Virus record (IMG/VR): IMGVR_UViG_3300042540_000269
Location: 1-32,308 of that record
Origin: a virus
Length of the DNA stretch: 32,308 nt
Strand: one strand, 5' to 3'
Shown here: positions 23,256-30,652 of the stretch, in pieces
Layout of the letters: each line of letters starts with the position of its first letter
Position numbering within the stretch: the first letter of the stretch is position 1
Position numbers and translations under genes: made by a program
The notes under the pieces: generated by a model
Told to the model about the DNA's origin: nothing
Databases searched by the model: none
What the model saw: the letters and a program-made list of their open reading frames with translations, nothing else

Positions 23256-23500
23256 TTATAATCGGACTTATTGCTTTTGCGTGGTGGTGGTGTGAATTCG
23301 AACCACTTCAATATTTAATTGATGGTGTTTTTGGATACTTCAAACCGTCTTTTTACCTTAATTGGATTCACGGTGGTTTAAGTTGTATTAAATGTGTTGC
23401 GTTTTGGGGTGCTTTAGCGTACACTGGAGACGTTTTCACCGCTTGTTTGGTATCTTTACTTGCTTTTATATTAAATCTATGTTTACAGAGGCTGAAATAA
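23252..23500 (+). CDS. Small membrane protein
   Basis: 82 residues with hydrophobic stretches at the N-terminus (IIIGLIAFAWWW) and near residues 50-77 (CVAFWGALAYTG, VFTACLVSLLAFILNLCL). GLSCIKCVAFWGA gives a CxxC before a membrane segment. Similar small proteins occur in Bacteroidetes phages without known role. Its 3' end overlaps the next gene by 22 nt. Confidence 0.55.
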   Translation: MIIIGLIAFAWWWCEFEPLQYLIDGVFGYFKPSFYLNWIHGGLSCIKCVAFWGALAYTGDVFTACLVSLLAFILNLCLQRLK

Positions 23501-23682
23501 GCTACATTGAAAGCGTTAAATCTTTAGCTGAAACTGCACGTTATTCAAAAAAGGTTGCTAAAGAGTTTCAAAAGATTCGAAATCGGGTCTTAAATGGTAA
23601 CGAGGCTAACTGTATGTGTGGAATGGTTTACCGAAAAATCTACATTAAGGACTTTCTTGAATTTTATGAAAGACATTCTTGA
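23479..23682 (+). CDS. Small hypothetical protein
   Basis: 67 residues from ATG 23479, preferred over an earlier in-frame start at 23392 that would lie deep inside the membrane protein gene. FTEAEISYIESVKSLAETA is helical. A CMCG pair and YRKIYIKDFLEFYERH end follow. Overlaps the sigma-like gene by 17 nt. Not recognised; resembles short proteins that accompany phage sigma-like regulators. Confidence 0.5.
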   Translation: MFTEAEISYIESVKSLAETARYSKKVAKEFQKIRNRVLNGNEANCMCGMVYRKIYIKDFLEFYERHS

Positions 23683-24196
23683 TAAGTACATACAAAGTAA
23701 TTACATTGAAGTCAAAAAATACACTGATTATTTCGTTTCACGCTCCAAACTTAACCTAACATCGGAAGCCGTAATATCAAACGCTTACCTTAAACTGGTT
23801 CAAATTAACCCCGACATTAAAGAAGACTACGAAGCAAAAGGTTATTTATTCCATTTAATTAAATCCGAGATTATTTGGAACGGAACGGCGTCAAAGTTGG
23901 AGTTGGTTAATTGCTTAACGGTTGACCAACAAAAAGACGAAGAAATTGACGAATATTTAATCAGTTTAGCCGAAGAAATTAAAATTCAAAACTACATTGC
24001 TACTTTAGAACTCTATAAGCAAACCCAGACCGACCGAGTTAAGAAAATATTCTTTGAAACTTATTACGACAAGGGTTATAATACCGTTAGGTCAATAGCT
24101 GCGCATTTTAACATTTCGTCTTTTGCTGCGCACGGGTTGCTGACTGAAATTAAAGAAGAAATTCGAGACCTATTAAAACACGAACCCATAAATTAA
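23666..24196 (+). CDS. Sigma-70-like/HTH transcription regulator candidate
   Basis: 176 residues from ATG 23666 (an earlier in-frame start at 23594 is inside the previous gene). Residues about 20-75 (YFVSRSKLNLTSEAVISNAY, YEAKGYLFHLIKSEIIWNG) look like a degenerate sigma region 2. The C-terminal TYYDKGYNTVRSIAAHFNIS followed by AHGLLTEIKEEIRDLL reads as a region 4-type helix-turn-helix. It is placed just before the packaging and tail genes, where a late-gene activator is expected. A late-type promoter lies across its 3' end. The sigma call is by layout only and could be another HTH regulator. Confidence 0.45.
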   Translation: MKDILDKYIQSNYIEVKKYTDYFVSRSKLNLTSEAVISNAYLKLVQINPDIKEDYEAKGYLFHLIKSEIIWNGTASKLELVNCLTVDQQKDEEIDEYLISLAEEIKIQNYIATLELYKQTQTDRVKKIFFETYYDKGYNTVRSIAAHFNISSFAAHGLLTEIKEEIRDLLKHEPIN

Positions 24197-24208
24197 TATT
24201 ATAAACTA
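24177..24208 (+). promoter_or_regulatory. Late-type leaderless promoter before terminase block
   Basis: AACA at 24177 lies in the last codons of the sigma-like gene. TATTAT is at 24197-24202, then AAACT and ATG 24208. Start-to-start spacing is 20 and hexamer-to-ATG gap is 5. It would drive the terminase genes. Confidence 0.5.
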
Positions 24209-24378
24209 TGAAAGACTTTCTAGCTTTAATTACCTTTATAACTGCAATCGGTTTCGGAGTGTGTTTAATTAATGGTTCTGAAATGGCAGGTAAATTTGGC
24301 GGTGTGTTACTTATAAGTTACATTACGTATTTAGCAATTAATGCTTATGAAAAAAACGCAAATGGACAAAACGAATAA
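24208..24378 (+). CDS. Small two-helix membrane protein
   Basis: 56 residues. Two hydrophobic segments (FLALITFITAIGFGVCLI and GGVLLISYITYLAI) separated by NGSEMAGKF, then a hydrophilic tail. Starts at the predicted late-type promoter. No family recognised; it could be a holin-like or host-membrane factor, but there is no direct support. Confidence 0.5.
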   Translation: MKDFLALITFITAIGFGVCLINGSEMAGKFGGVLLISYITYLAINAYEKNANGQNE

Positions 24379-24571
24379 ACATCGGTTCTTTATAATTGAT
24401 TCGGGCGAAAAGATGCTTTCAATTTCAGTAGGTATTGAAGAAATGCTTAAGGAAAAAGGTTTTCACTTTGTCGCATACCTTACCAGCCAAGACCACTATT
24501 TAGCAGTTGAAGAAGTAACCGAAGACGAATTTCTAAACCACTTTAAAAAACACGAAAAACACGAACTATGA
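24362..24571 (+). CDS. Small hypothetical protein
   Basis: 69 residues if started at the ATG at 24362, which has an A-rich run before it. In-frame ATGs at 24341 and 24347 would extend it by 7 or 5 residues and deepen the overlap with the membrane protein gene. FFIIDSGEKMLSISVGIEEM, FHFVAYLTSQDHYLAVEEVT and a Lys/His-rich end are visible. Overlaps the small terminase ATG by 4 nt. Not recognised. Confidence 0.5.
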   Translation: MDKTNKHRFFIIDSGEKMLSISVGIEEMLKEKGFHFVAYLTSQDHYLAVEEVTEDEFLNHFKKHEKHEL

Positions 24572-24984
24572 AAGCAAAATACATAGAAACACCCGAAGCC
24601 CTATACCAACTATTCGAAGGTTACGTAAAGGAAACTAAAGAAAGAACAAGAAACGTTCCTAAAGCTACAAACAAAGGTGTACTATACGAACCACACACAC
24701 CACCGTTAACAATAGACGGGTTTAAAACTTACTGCAATAAAAAAGGTTCTGACGTGAATCGTTATTGGTACAATGTAGGGGGTGAATGTGTTGAATATGT
24801 AAGCATCGTTACGCGCATAAAAGAAGAAATCCGAAATGACCAAATCGAAGGTGCGTTAGTTGGACAATACCAACAAAACATTGTTGCAAGGTTAAACGGG
24901 CTTACCGAAAAGACGGACGTCACTACCCAAGGCGAACGAATTAGTGAAATCAAAGTAAACATTATAAATCCAAATGGAATTTAA
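24568..24984 (+). CDS. Terminase small subunit
   Basis: 138 residues. The pattern ETPEALYQLFEGYVKETKE, PLTIDGFKTYCNKKG, VSIVTRIKEEIRNDQIEGAL and VGQYQQNIVARLNGLTEKTD is characteristic of Bacteroidetes phage small terminases. These recognise packaging sites and hand DNA to the large subunit. The large subunit gene follows after one short gene. Confidence is high from these segments and position. Confidence 0.8.
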   Translation: MKAKYIETPEALYQLFEGYVKETKERTRNVPKATNKGVLYEPHTPPLTIDGFKTYCNKKGSDVNRYWYNVGGECVEYVSIVTRIKEEIRNDQIEGALVGQYQQNIVARLNGLTEKTDVTTQGERISEIKVNIINPNGI

Positions 24985-25330
24985 TTCCGACTTTAAATAT
25001 GATTTAAAAATTGGGCAGGTTGCTGAACAACAACTTGCTTTTTTACTTGGTTGTAAAGTTGAGGTTAAGAACGACCAAAAGGCTCACATAACTGGAAATG
25101 TATTTATTGAGTATGAAAGTAGAGGTAAGCGTTCAGGAATTGCAACGAGTGAATCTGAATATTATTGTATAGTAATTAAGTCTAGCACATTTATATTACT
25201 TCCAAAAGACGAATTAAAACAGATGTGTAGAAAATACATAGGGACAAGTAGGGACGTTGTCGGAGGTGACAATAATACAAGTAAAGGTATTTTGCTCCCA
25301 CTTAAAGACCTAATAAATGGAAATAAATAG
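24974..25330 (+). CDS. PD-(D/E)XK nuclease-like protein
   Basis: 118 residues. GQVAEQQLAFLLGCKVEVKN supplies Glu and VEVK residues. TGNVFIEYESRGKRSGIATS and YYCIVIKSSTFILLPKDELK resemble small phage resolvase/endonuclease-type PD-(D/E)XK proteins. Placement between small and large terminase (overlapping both) suggests work on packaged DNA, such as debranching or trimming. Active-site assignment is tentative; moderate confidence in fold, low in function. Confidence 0.45.
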   Translation: MEFNSDFKYDLKIGQVAEQQLAFLLGCKVEVKNDQKAHITGNVFIEYESRGKRSGIATSESEYYCIVIKSSTFILLPKDELKQMCRKYIGTSRDVVGGDNNTSKGILLPLKDLINGNK

Positions 25331-26465
25331 CACAATAGTATTTCAAAGGAACTGGGACGCATTAACAAGCGACAAGCGTTTTATTATAAACCAAGGCGGC
25401 TCACGTTCAAGTAAGACCTATTCACTATGTCAACTTATAATTGTTTATTGCTTACAAAACCCAAACAAGGTAGTAAGCATAGTTAGGAAAACTTTTCCTG
25501 CGTTGAGGGCAACCGTAATGCGTGACTTCTTTGAGGTACTTAAAGACTTGAACCTTTACGAGAAGGGTTCACACAATATGTCCGAAAACATTTACCGCTT
25601 TGGTAATGGGTCGCTAGTTGAATTCTTTTCGGTTGACGACGAACAAAAGGTAAGGGGGCGTAAACGTGATTTGGGTTGGTGCAATGAAGCTAACGAACTT
25701 TGGTTTGAAGACTTCCAGCAATTGAATATGCGTACCGAGTTTAAAATGATTTTTGATTACAACCCTTCGGATTCGTCCAGTTGGCTTTATGAACTACCAA
25801 AAGACGAAAGTGTTTTAATTAAGTCAACGTACAAAGACAACCCGTTTTTACCCGAATCGATTAAACGCCAAATCGAAGACCTTTCGAGAACTGACGAAGC
25901 GCTTTACCAAATTTACGCGTTAGGTGAAAAGGCAATTAGTAAGACTAACATTTTCAACACTTGGACGTTTATAATGCGAAGACCTGAAAGGTTCACGAAT
26001 TACGTATACGGGTTAGACTTTGGGTACAACCACCCAACTGCGTTAATGCGTGTTTATTGGTGTGACGGTGACATTTACATTGAACCCGTTGTTTATGAAA
26101 GTTACTTAACACCAAGCGAATTAATTGAGCGCTTTAAACAACTAAACATTGAACAATCGGTTGATATACTAGCGGATTACTCACGACCCGAAATAATTGC
26201 CGAAATGCAAAACGCAGGGTTTAACGTTAACAACGCAAACAAGAACGTAAAGTCGGGAATAAACGCCGTTAAGACTTTCAAGGTGTGGTGTCAACAAGAC
26301 GATAATCTTAAAAAGGAATACGAAAACTACAAGTGGAAAAAAGTCGGGGACAACATAACCGACGAACCAGTTAAGCTTTACGACGATGCAATGGACGCGG
26401 TGCGTTATGCGGTTATGTTCATTAAAGAAATGTATTACACCGACGACAGTTATTTAACCTTGTAA
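25317..26465 (+). CDS. Terminase large subunit
   Basis: 382 residues. Walker A variant GGSRSSKT (residues 27-34), Walker B/Glu segment LGWCNEANEL, a coupling region IFDYNPSDSS, and the nuclease domain with YVYGLDFGYNHPTALM, ILADYSRPEII, and LYDDAMDAVRYAVMFIK supplying the acidic cluster. This is the ATPase motor and nuclease that fills the capsid through the portal. It overlaps the 24974 gene by 14 nt. Its TAA stop abuts a late-type promoter for the tail genes. Shorter than many large terminases, but both domains are complete. Confidence 0.9.
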   Translation: MEINSTIVFQRNWDALTSDKRFIINQGGSRSSKTYSLCQLIIVYCLQNPNKVVSIVRKTFPALRATVMRDFFEVLKDLNLYEKGSHNMSENIYRFGNGSLVEFFSVDDEQKVRGRKRDLGWCNEANELWFEDFQQLNMRTEFKMIFDYNPSDSSSWLYELPKDESVLIKSTYKDNPFLPESIKRQIEDLSRTDEALYQIYALGEKAISKTNIFNTWTFIMRRPERFTNYVYGLDFGYNHPTALMRVYWCDGDIYIEPVVYESYLTPSELIERFKQLNIEQSVDILADYSRPEIIAEMQNAGFNVNNANKNVKSGINAVKTFKVWCQQDDNLKKEYENYKWKKVGDNITDEPVKLYDDAMDAVRYAVMFIKEMYYTDDSYLTL

Positions 26466-26496
26466 AACACGAAACTAAAAACTATATTATAAAGTA
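26466..26496 (+). promoter_or_regulatory. Late-type leaderless promoter, tail gene 26496
   Basis: AACA at 26466 directly after the terminase stop, TATTAT at 26485-26490, AAAGT, ATG 26496. Spacing is 19 and 5, as in the tape measure promoters. Confidence 0.6.
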
Positions 26497-27911
26497 TGGC
26501 AATAACAACAATAAACGAACCTTTCGATAAGACACCCGCTTATAACCCTATTAAGTTTTTGTACAACTCAACGAACAAAAATAACCTAGGCTTTAAGTAC
26601 ATCTTTGACGTTTACGAATCAGGAACCGCTAACAAGATAGCTGAATATCGAGTTTACCCAAGATTCTCGGACGGGTACGGTGAGATTGATTTAAGTAAGC
26701 TTTTACAAAACAAGGTAAGCTATGACTTCGACCAAACGTTAATTGAAAGCGACCCTGCAACGAATTCATATTACAAGTACGACTTGAAGGTTGGCGAGGA
26801 ATTCGTGACATCGTACACTTACACGGCTAACCTAGTTAACAACGGAGGAAACGTTCAAATAACCCCAACAACCGCGCACACGTTTTTAGTTGGTGACCAA
26901 ATCATTTTGAATGCGGGGGTTGCCAATTCAGCAATTAGCGGACTTTGGACGGTCATCGCAGTTTCAGGAACTACCAACTTTACTATTAACGCTTTGTTTG
27001 CTAACGTGCTAAACCCAACCGACAATGGAAGCGTAAGTTATGCGGATAACCGAAAGACGGTAACACGTGACATCGAAACGGCTTTGGATAAATATGTTTT
27101 TAACGGTGCTATTCCTTGGGCAAGTTTTAGAACTTACGACGAGGTTGAATTCATACTTCCTGATACTAACGCAAGGCTATTAACCAACATACCAAAGACT
27201 GGATTTAAGGTAACCGAAACTCAAGATTTGTGGGTGAACATCTTAAACAACTTTGACACAACGGGGTTTATGGTCTTCGGTAATTCTGATGGTGACATAT
27301 TTTCCAAACCAATAACGGACAACGCGTTAATAACGCAGGTTGGGGTTGGTCCTAATAACTATGGAACACTAACAACTTTAGTCGGGACTGCGCCATTAAT
27401 TAAACCAACTACAACTTATTATTCGTTCGTTTACACCGATGCAAGTTACTCGGATAGTTCACTTATTTACACGGTTGAACTTGACACACGTTGTATTATC
27501 GAACCGTTCGAAATTGCTTTCCTTGATAGGTTAGGTTCGTTCGGTTCTTTTGCTTTTCAGTTGAGGGCTTACGAACAAGGGAATGTTAACAAAGAAACAT
27601 ACAAACAAGACGTAACGGGTTACACTGATTCGGGAATGTGGACTTACGGAACGGATGAAAAGGGGACGCGAGTAATTAACCCAACGGTCACAAAGACGAT
27701 ACAACTAAACACCAATTGGTTAACTATTGAAATGGATAATTATTTTCAAGAACTAATGACATCACCTGAAACCTACATTAAAATAGGCTCAAGATATTTC
27801 GCGTGTGTAATTAACGAAACTACTTTCGAAGTGGCAAGGCAAAAGAACAAGAACTTAATTAAGCGAAGCGTAAGTGTAACGCTTTCAAACCAAGATTCGA
27901 TAAATGGTTAG
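26496..27911 (+). CDS. Tail structural protein (distal tail/baseplate-like)
   Basis: 471 residues, beta-rich. N-terminus ITTINEPFDKTPAYNPIKF, then YIFDVYESG, RVYPRFSDGYGEIDLSKLL and YDFDQT form a pattern shared by Bacteroidetes phage tail proteins. Residues about 108-188 hold an inserted small beta domain (ITPTTAHTFLVGDQIILNAG ... VSYADNRKTV). The C-terminus has NWLTIEMDNYFQELMTSPET. Starts at a late-type promoter and its stop overlaps the start of the large tail protein. Structural tail role is likely; exact position (distal tail or hub) is inference. Confidence 0.6.
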   Translation: MAITTINEPFDKTPAYNPIKFLYNSTNKNNLGFKYIFDVYESGTANKIAEYRVYPRFSDGYGEIDLSKLLQNKVSYDFDQTLIESDPATNSYYKYDLKVGEEFVTSYTYTANLVNNGGNVQITPTTAHTFLVGDQIILNAGVANSAISGLWTVIAVSGTTNFTINALFANVLNPTDNGSVSYADNRKTVTRDIETALDKYVFNGAIPWASFRTYDEVEFILPDTNARLLTNIPKTGFKVTETQDLWVNILNNFDTTGFMVFGNSDGDIFSKPITDNALITQVGVGPNNYGTLTTLVGTAPLIKPTTTYYSFVYTDASYSDSSLIYTVELDTRCIIEPFEIAFLDRLGSFGSFAFQLRAYEQGNVNKETYKQDVTGYTDSGMWTYGTDEKGTRVINPTVTKTIQLNTNWLTIEMDNYFQELMTSPETYIKIGSRYFACVINETTFEVARQKNKNLIKRSVSVTLSNQDSING

Positions 27912-30621
27912 GATACAATTAGAAAACGGATACCTTGACGTTAAAGACGGGACTGCGTTCCCGTTAAACTTCCAAGTGGGTGACATTCGTGACGTGTCAA
28001 GTCGTAAGGGGGCGTTTAGTAAAACGATAGTATTAGAGGACACGAAGAACAACCACGACTTATTAAACCACTACTATGACGTAAACATTGAAGCGGGAAC
28101 ATTCGACATAAACACCATTACAAAATGTTCGGTTATTCAAAACGGAATACCCGTAATGGAGGACGCAAGTTTGCAACTTATATCGGTTAAGAAGAACCAA
28201 ACGAACGACGCTTACGAACAATCGGTAACTTACGAGGTATTAGTTAAGGATAGCCAGTCCGATTTCTTTACGGAACTAGGTTCGAATGAATTAACAGACC
28301 TAGACTTTAGCGACCTTAACCATACATACGATAGTTCAACAATAGTTGCAAGTTGGGGAAACACGGTTACCGATGGGTATAAATATTTACTGCCTTATTC
28401 GGGGGATAACTTTTACCCGTTGAAAGAAATGAAACCTTCGATTTATGCGAAGACTTATTTTGACCGTATATTTTCAAACGCAGGGTTTAGTTACGATTGG
28501 TTAACATTGAGCGCATCGTATTTTGACAAGTTGCTTATTCCTTACAATGGCGAACTAGAGAATATTGATTATTCAGCTTATAATGTTGAGGCTAACCAAA
28601 CGATAACGATTGACGGATATCAAGCAATTGCCGGACAAAACAATTCATTTAGTGAGCAGTTAGTCGGATGGACTGAAACGTTAGATGGCTTTAACCTATT
28701 CACCCCTTTAACGGGAATTTATACCAATACTTTCACGGTCAATTCAGGCGAAGCTATAAACTTCAATTTTAATTGTGCATACGATATTGACTTAATCAAT
28801 TCAACGGGTGCTAACGCTTTCTTAAATGGCTTTGGTAATCCAACAATCGGAGCGGGTTATCGTTACGTTATAAGGTTGTTTATTTATGTTAATGGGGTTC
28901 AAGTTACCTCAACTTCATTATCTACTTTTGCGCAATTTGACGACCAATTTTCAGAGGGTGGAACACTAGCAAACGGAACAACTAACCTCGGTTCATTTAA
29001 CCGAACTTTTAACGTTGCAGTTTCCAACTTACAACCAACGGACACGCTCGAAGTTTATGCGGGAATTTCAGTTCTTGAATGGATGGGAACGGCAGGAAGT
29101 GGGTATTTAAGATGGCAAAATGTAGGGGGTACAAACGTATTAGTTGACGTTAGCCTTACGAACTTGGTTATTGATATGACTATCGAACCGAGTACAAACA
29201 TAACTGGTTCTGGCGGTACTCTTCAAATCAATAATTACGTACCTAAAAAAATTAAACAATCGGATTTCGTAAAGTCGATTTTCACAATGTACAATTTGTA
29301 CACTGAAATTGACCCCGACAACCCAAATAAATTAATCTTATCACACCGTGACGATTATTATGATAGTGGACAAGAGAAAGACTGGACTTTAAAACTAGCA
29401 AAAGACCGCGAACAAGATTTAAAATTCTTACCTGAAATAACCTCAAAGCGTTTAGTCCTAACTTACAAGGACGATAAGGATTCACCAAACACAACTTATT
29501 TCAATGCGACTAACGAAATTTACGGACAAGTTGAGTATATTTTCGAAAACGAATATGTTAAGAATGTAGACAAAAAAGAAATTCTTTTCTCACCTACACC
29601 AATGGGTAAAACGGTCTTTGATGCGGTTGTTCCTTTAATTGCAGGTGCTGCTCCAAAGACGAACATAAGAATTCTATTCGATGGTGGTTTATTTCCTTGT
29701 AACCCTTTTAACATTTACGATTACGGAACAACGGGACAAACTAACCTTGTTCAATACCCGTCAATAATTCATTTTGACAATCCTAACGTACCCACTTTTG
29801 ATTTGAATTTTGGGGTTTGCGATTACTATTTTTACCAACAAAACGTTTTAACCAATAACAACTTATTCAATTTATACTGGAGACGAACAATAGGACAAAT
29901 TGACACGGGTAAAATGTTAACCGCTGAATTCGATTTGCGTGAAACTGATATTGCTACGTTAAAACTAAACGACAAAATTCGAATAGATAATTCTTGGTGG
30001 AATATAAACAAAGTAATTGATTACGATTGCAACAACCCAAGACTTACGAAAGTTGAGTTGTTAAGTGTTGACACTGAAATTGATTACGCTAGGTTTACAA
30101 CGGGTAAACCAATTTTCCCAACACCTTCGGAAGTGGGTAATATTACAACACCAATTATAAATTCTAACTATGAAAACACGAATGTTATAAGCCTCGGAAG
30201 TAACGCTATAGTATTCGGACAAGGCAACGTAATTCAACAAGGTTTTAACGGTGTTGTAGTAGGAAATAATAAATCGGTAAGTTCGGGAGATTCGGGTGTT
30301 TGGACGGACAACTTAAACGGCAAGTCTTTAAGTAATTGGTCACCTAATTCATTAACCTATTCACCAACTTTAATCGACCAAGATTACACACTAACCGCAG
30401 ACGACACGCTTATTATTTCGGATGGTGCGGCTTTAGTTAATGCAACACTTCCTGCAGTTGGGAACTTTGGTAAAACTTACGTAATTAAAAACGTTTCAAC
30501 TTTCAATGTTGATGTTCAGGGAACGGGAGGAGACTTAATTGATGGCGCATTGATTTATACTTTGACACAATGGAACGCGGTCACGGTAGTTGATGACGGG
30601 ACGCAATGGTTAACCATTTAA
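27904..30621 (+). CDS. Large tail protein (tip/baseplate and fibre-like), allele B
   Basis: 905 residues, the diverged second copy of the gene at 7. The first 125 nt of the repeat differ from copy A at one position, after which synonymous changes become frequent. Residues about 126-445 and from about 808 to the end differ in sequence, with a net difference of four codons. The core about 446-805 is near-identical. The C-terminal fibre-like segment (DDTLIISDGAALVNATLPA, GKTYVIKNV) is kept in form. Preceded by the complete 471-residue gene, so this is the normal context of the family. The pattern of variable and fixed blocks suggests selection on exposed regions. Confidence 0.7.
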   Translation: MVRIQLENGYLDVKDGTAFPLNFQVGDIRDVSSRKGAFSKTIVLEDTKNNHDLLNHYYDVNIEAGTFDINTITKCSVIQNGIPVMEDASLQLISVKKNQTNDAYEQSVTYEVLVKDSQSDFFTELGSNELTDLDFSDLNHTYDSSTIVASWGNTVTDGYKYLLPYSGDNFYPLKEMKPSIYAKTYFDRIFSNAGFSYDWLTLSASYFDKLLIPYNGELENIDYSAYNVEANQTITIDGYQAIAGQNNSFSEQLVGWTETLDGFNLFTPLTGIYTNTFTVNSGEAINFNFNCAYDIDLINSTGANAFLNGFGNPTIGAGYRYVIRLFIYVNGVQVTSTSLSTFAQFDDQFSEGGTLANGTTNLGSFNRTFNVAVSNLQPTDTLEVYAGISVLEWMGTAGSGYLRWQNVGGTNVLVDVSLTNLVIDMTIEPSTNITGSGGTLQINNYVPKKIKQSDFVKSIFTMYNLYTEIDPDNPNKLILSHRDDYYDSGQEKDWTLKLAKDREQDLKFLPEITSKRLVLTYKDDKDSPNTTYFNATNEIYGQVEYIFENEYVKNVDKKEILFSPTPMGKTVFDAVVPLIAGAAPKTNIRILFDGGLFPCNPFNIYDYGTTGQTNLVQYPSIIHFDNPNVPTFDLNFGVCDYYFYQQNVLTNNNLFNLYWRRTIGQIDTGKMLTAEFDLRETDIATLKLNDKIRIDNSWWNINKVIDYDCNNPRLTKVELLSVDTEIDYARFTTGKPIFPTPSEVGNITTPIINSNYENTNVISLGSNAIVFGQGNVIQQGFNGVVVGNNKSVSSGDSGVWTDNLNGKSLSNWSPNSLTYSPTLIDQDYTLTADDTLIISDGAALVNATLPAVGNFGKTYVIKNVSTFNVDVQGTGGDLIDGALIYTLTQWNAVTVVDDGTQWLTI

Positions 30622-30652
30622 AACACGAACGAATTTTTTCTATTATAAATTA
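30622..30652 (+). promoter_or_regulatory. Late-type leaderless promoter, tape measure allele B
   Basis: AACA at 30622 after the TAA stop, TATTAT at 30641-30646, AAATT, ATG 30652. The promoter block is nearly the same as at 2737-2767, although flanking coding DNA has diverged. Confidence 0.6.

Noticed and set aside
24550-24568. AACACGAAC before the small terminase ATG as another late-type promoter.
   Set aside because: No TATTAT follows at the right distance, and the sequence is the coding end of the previous gene.
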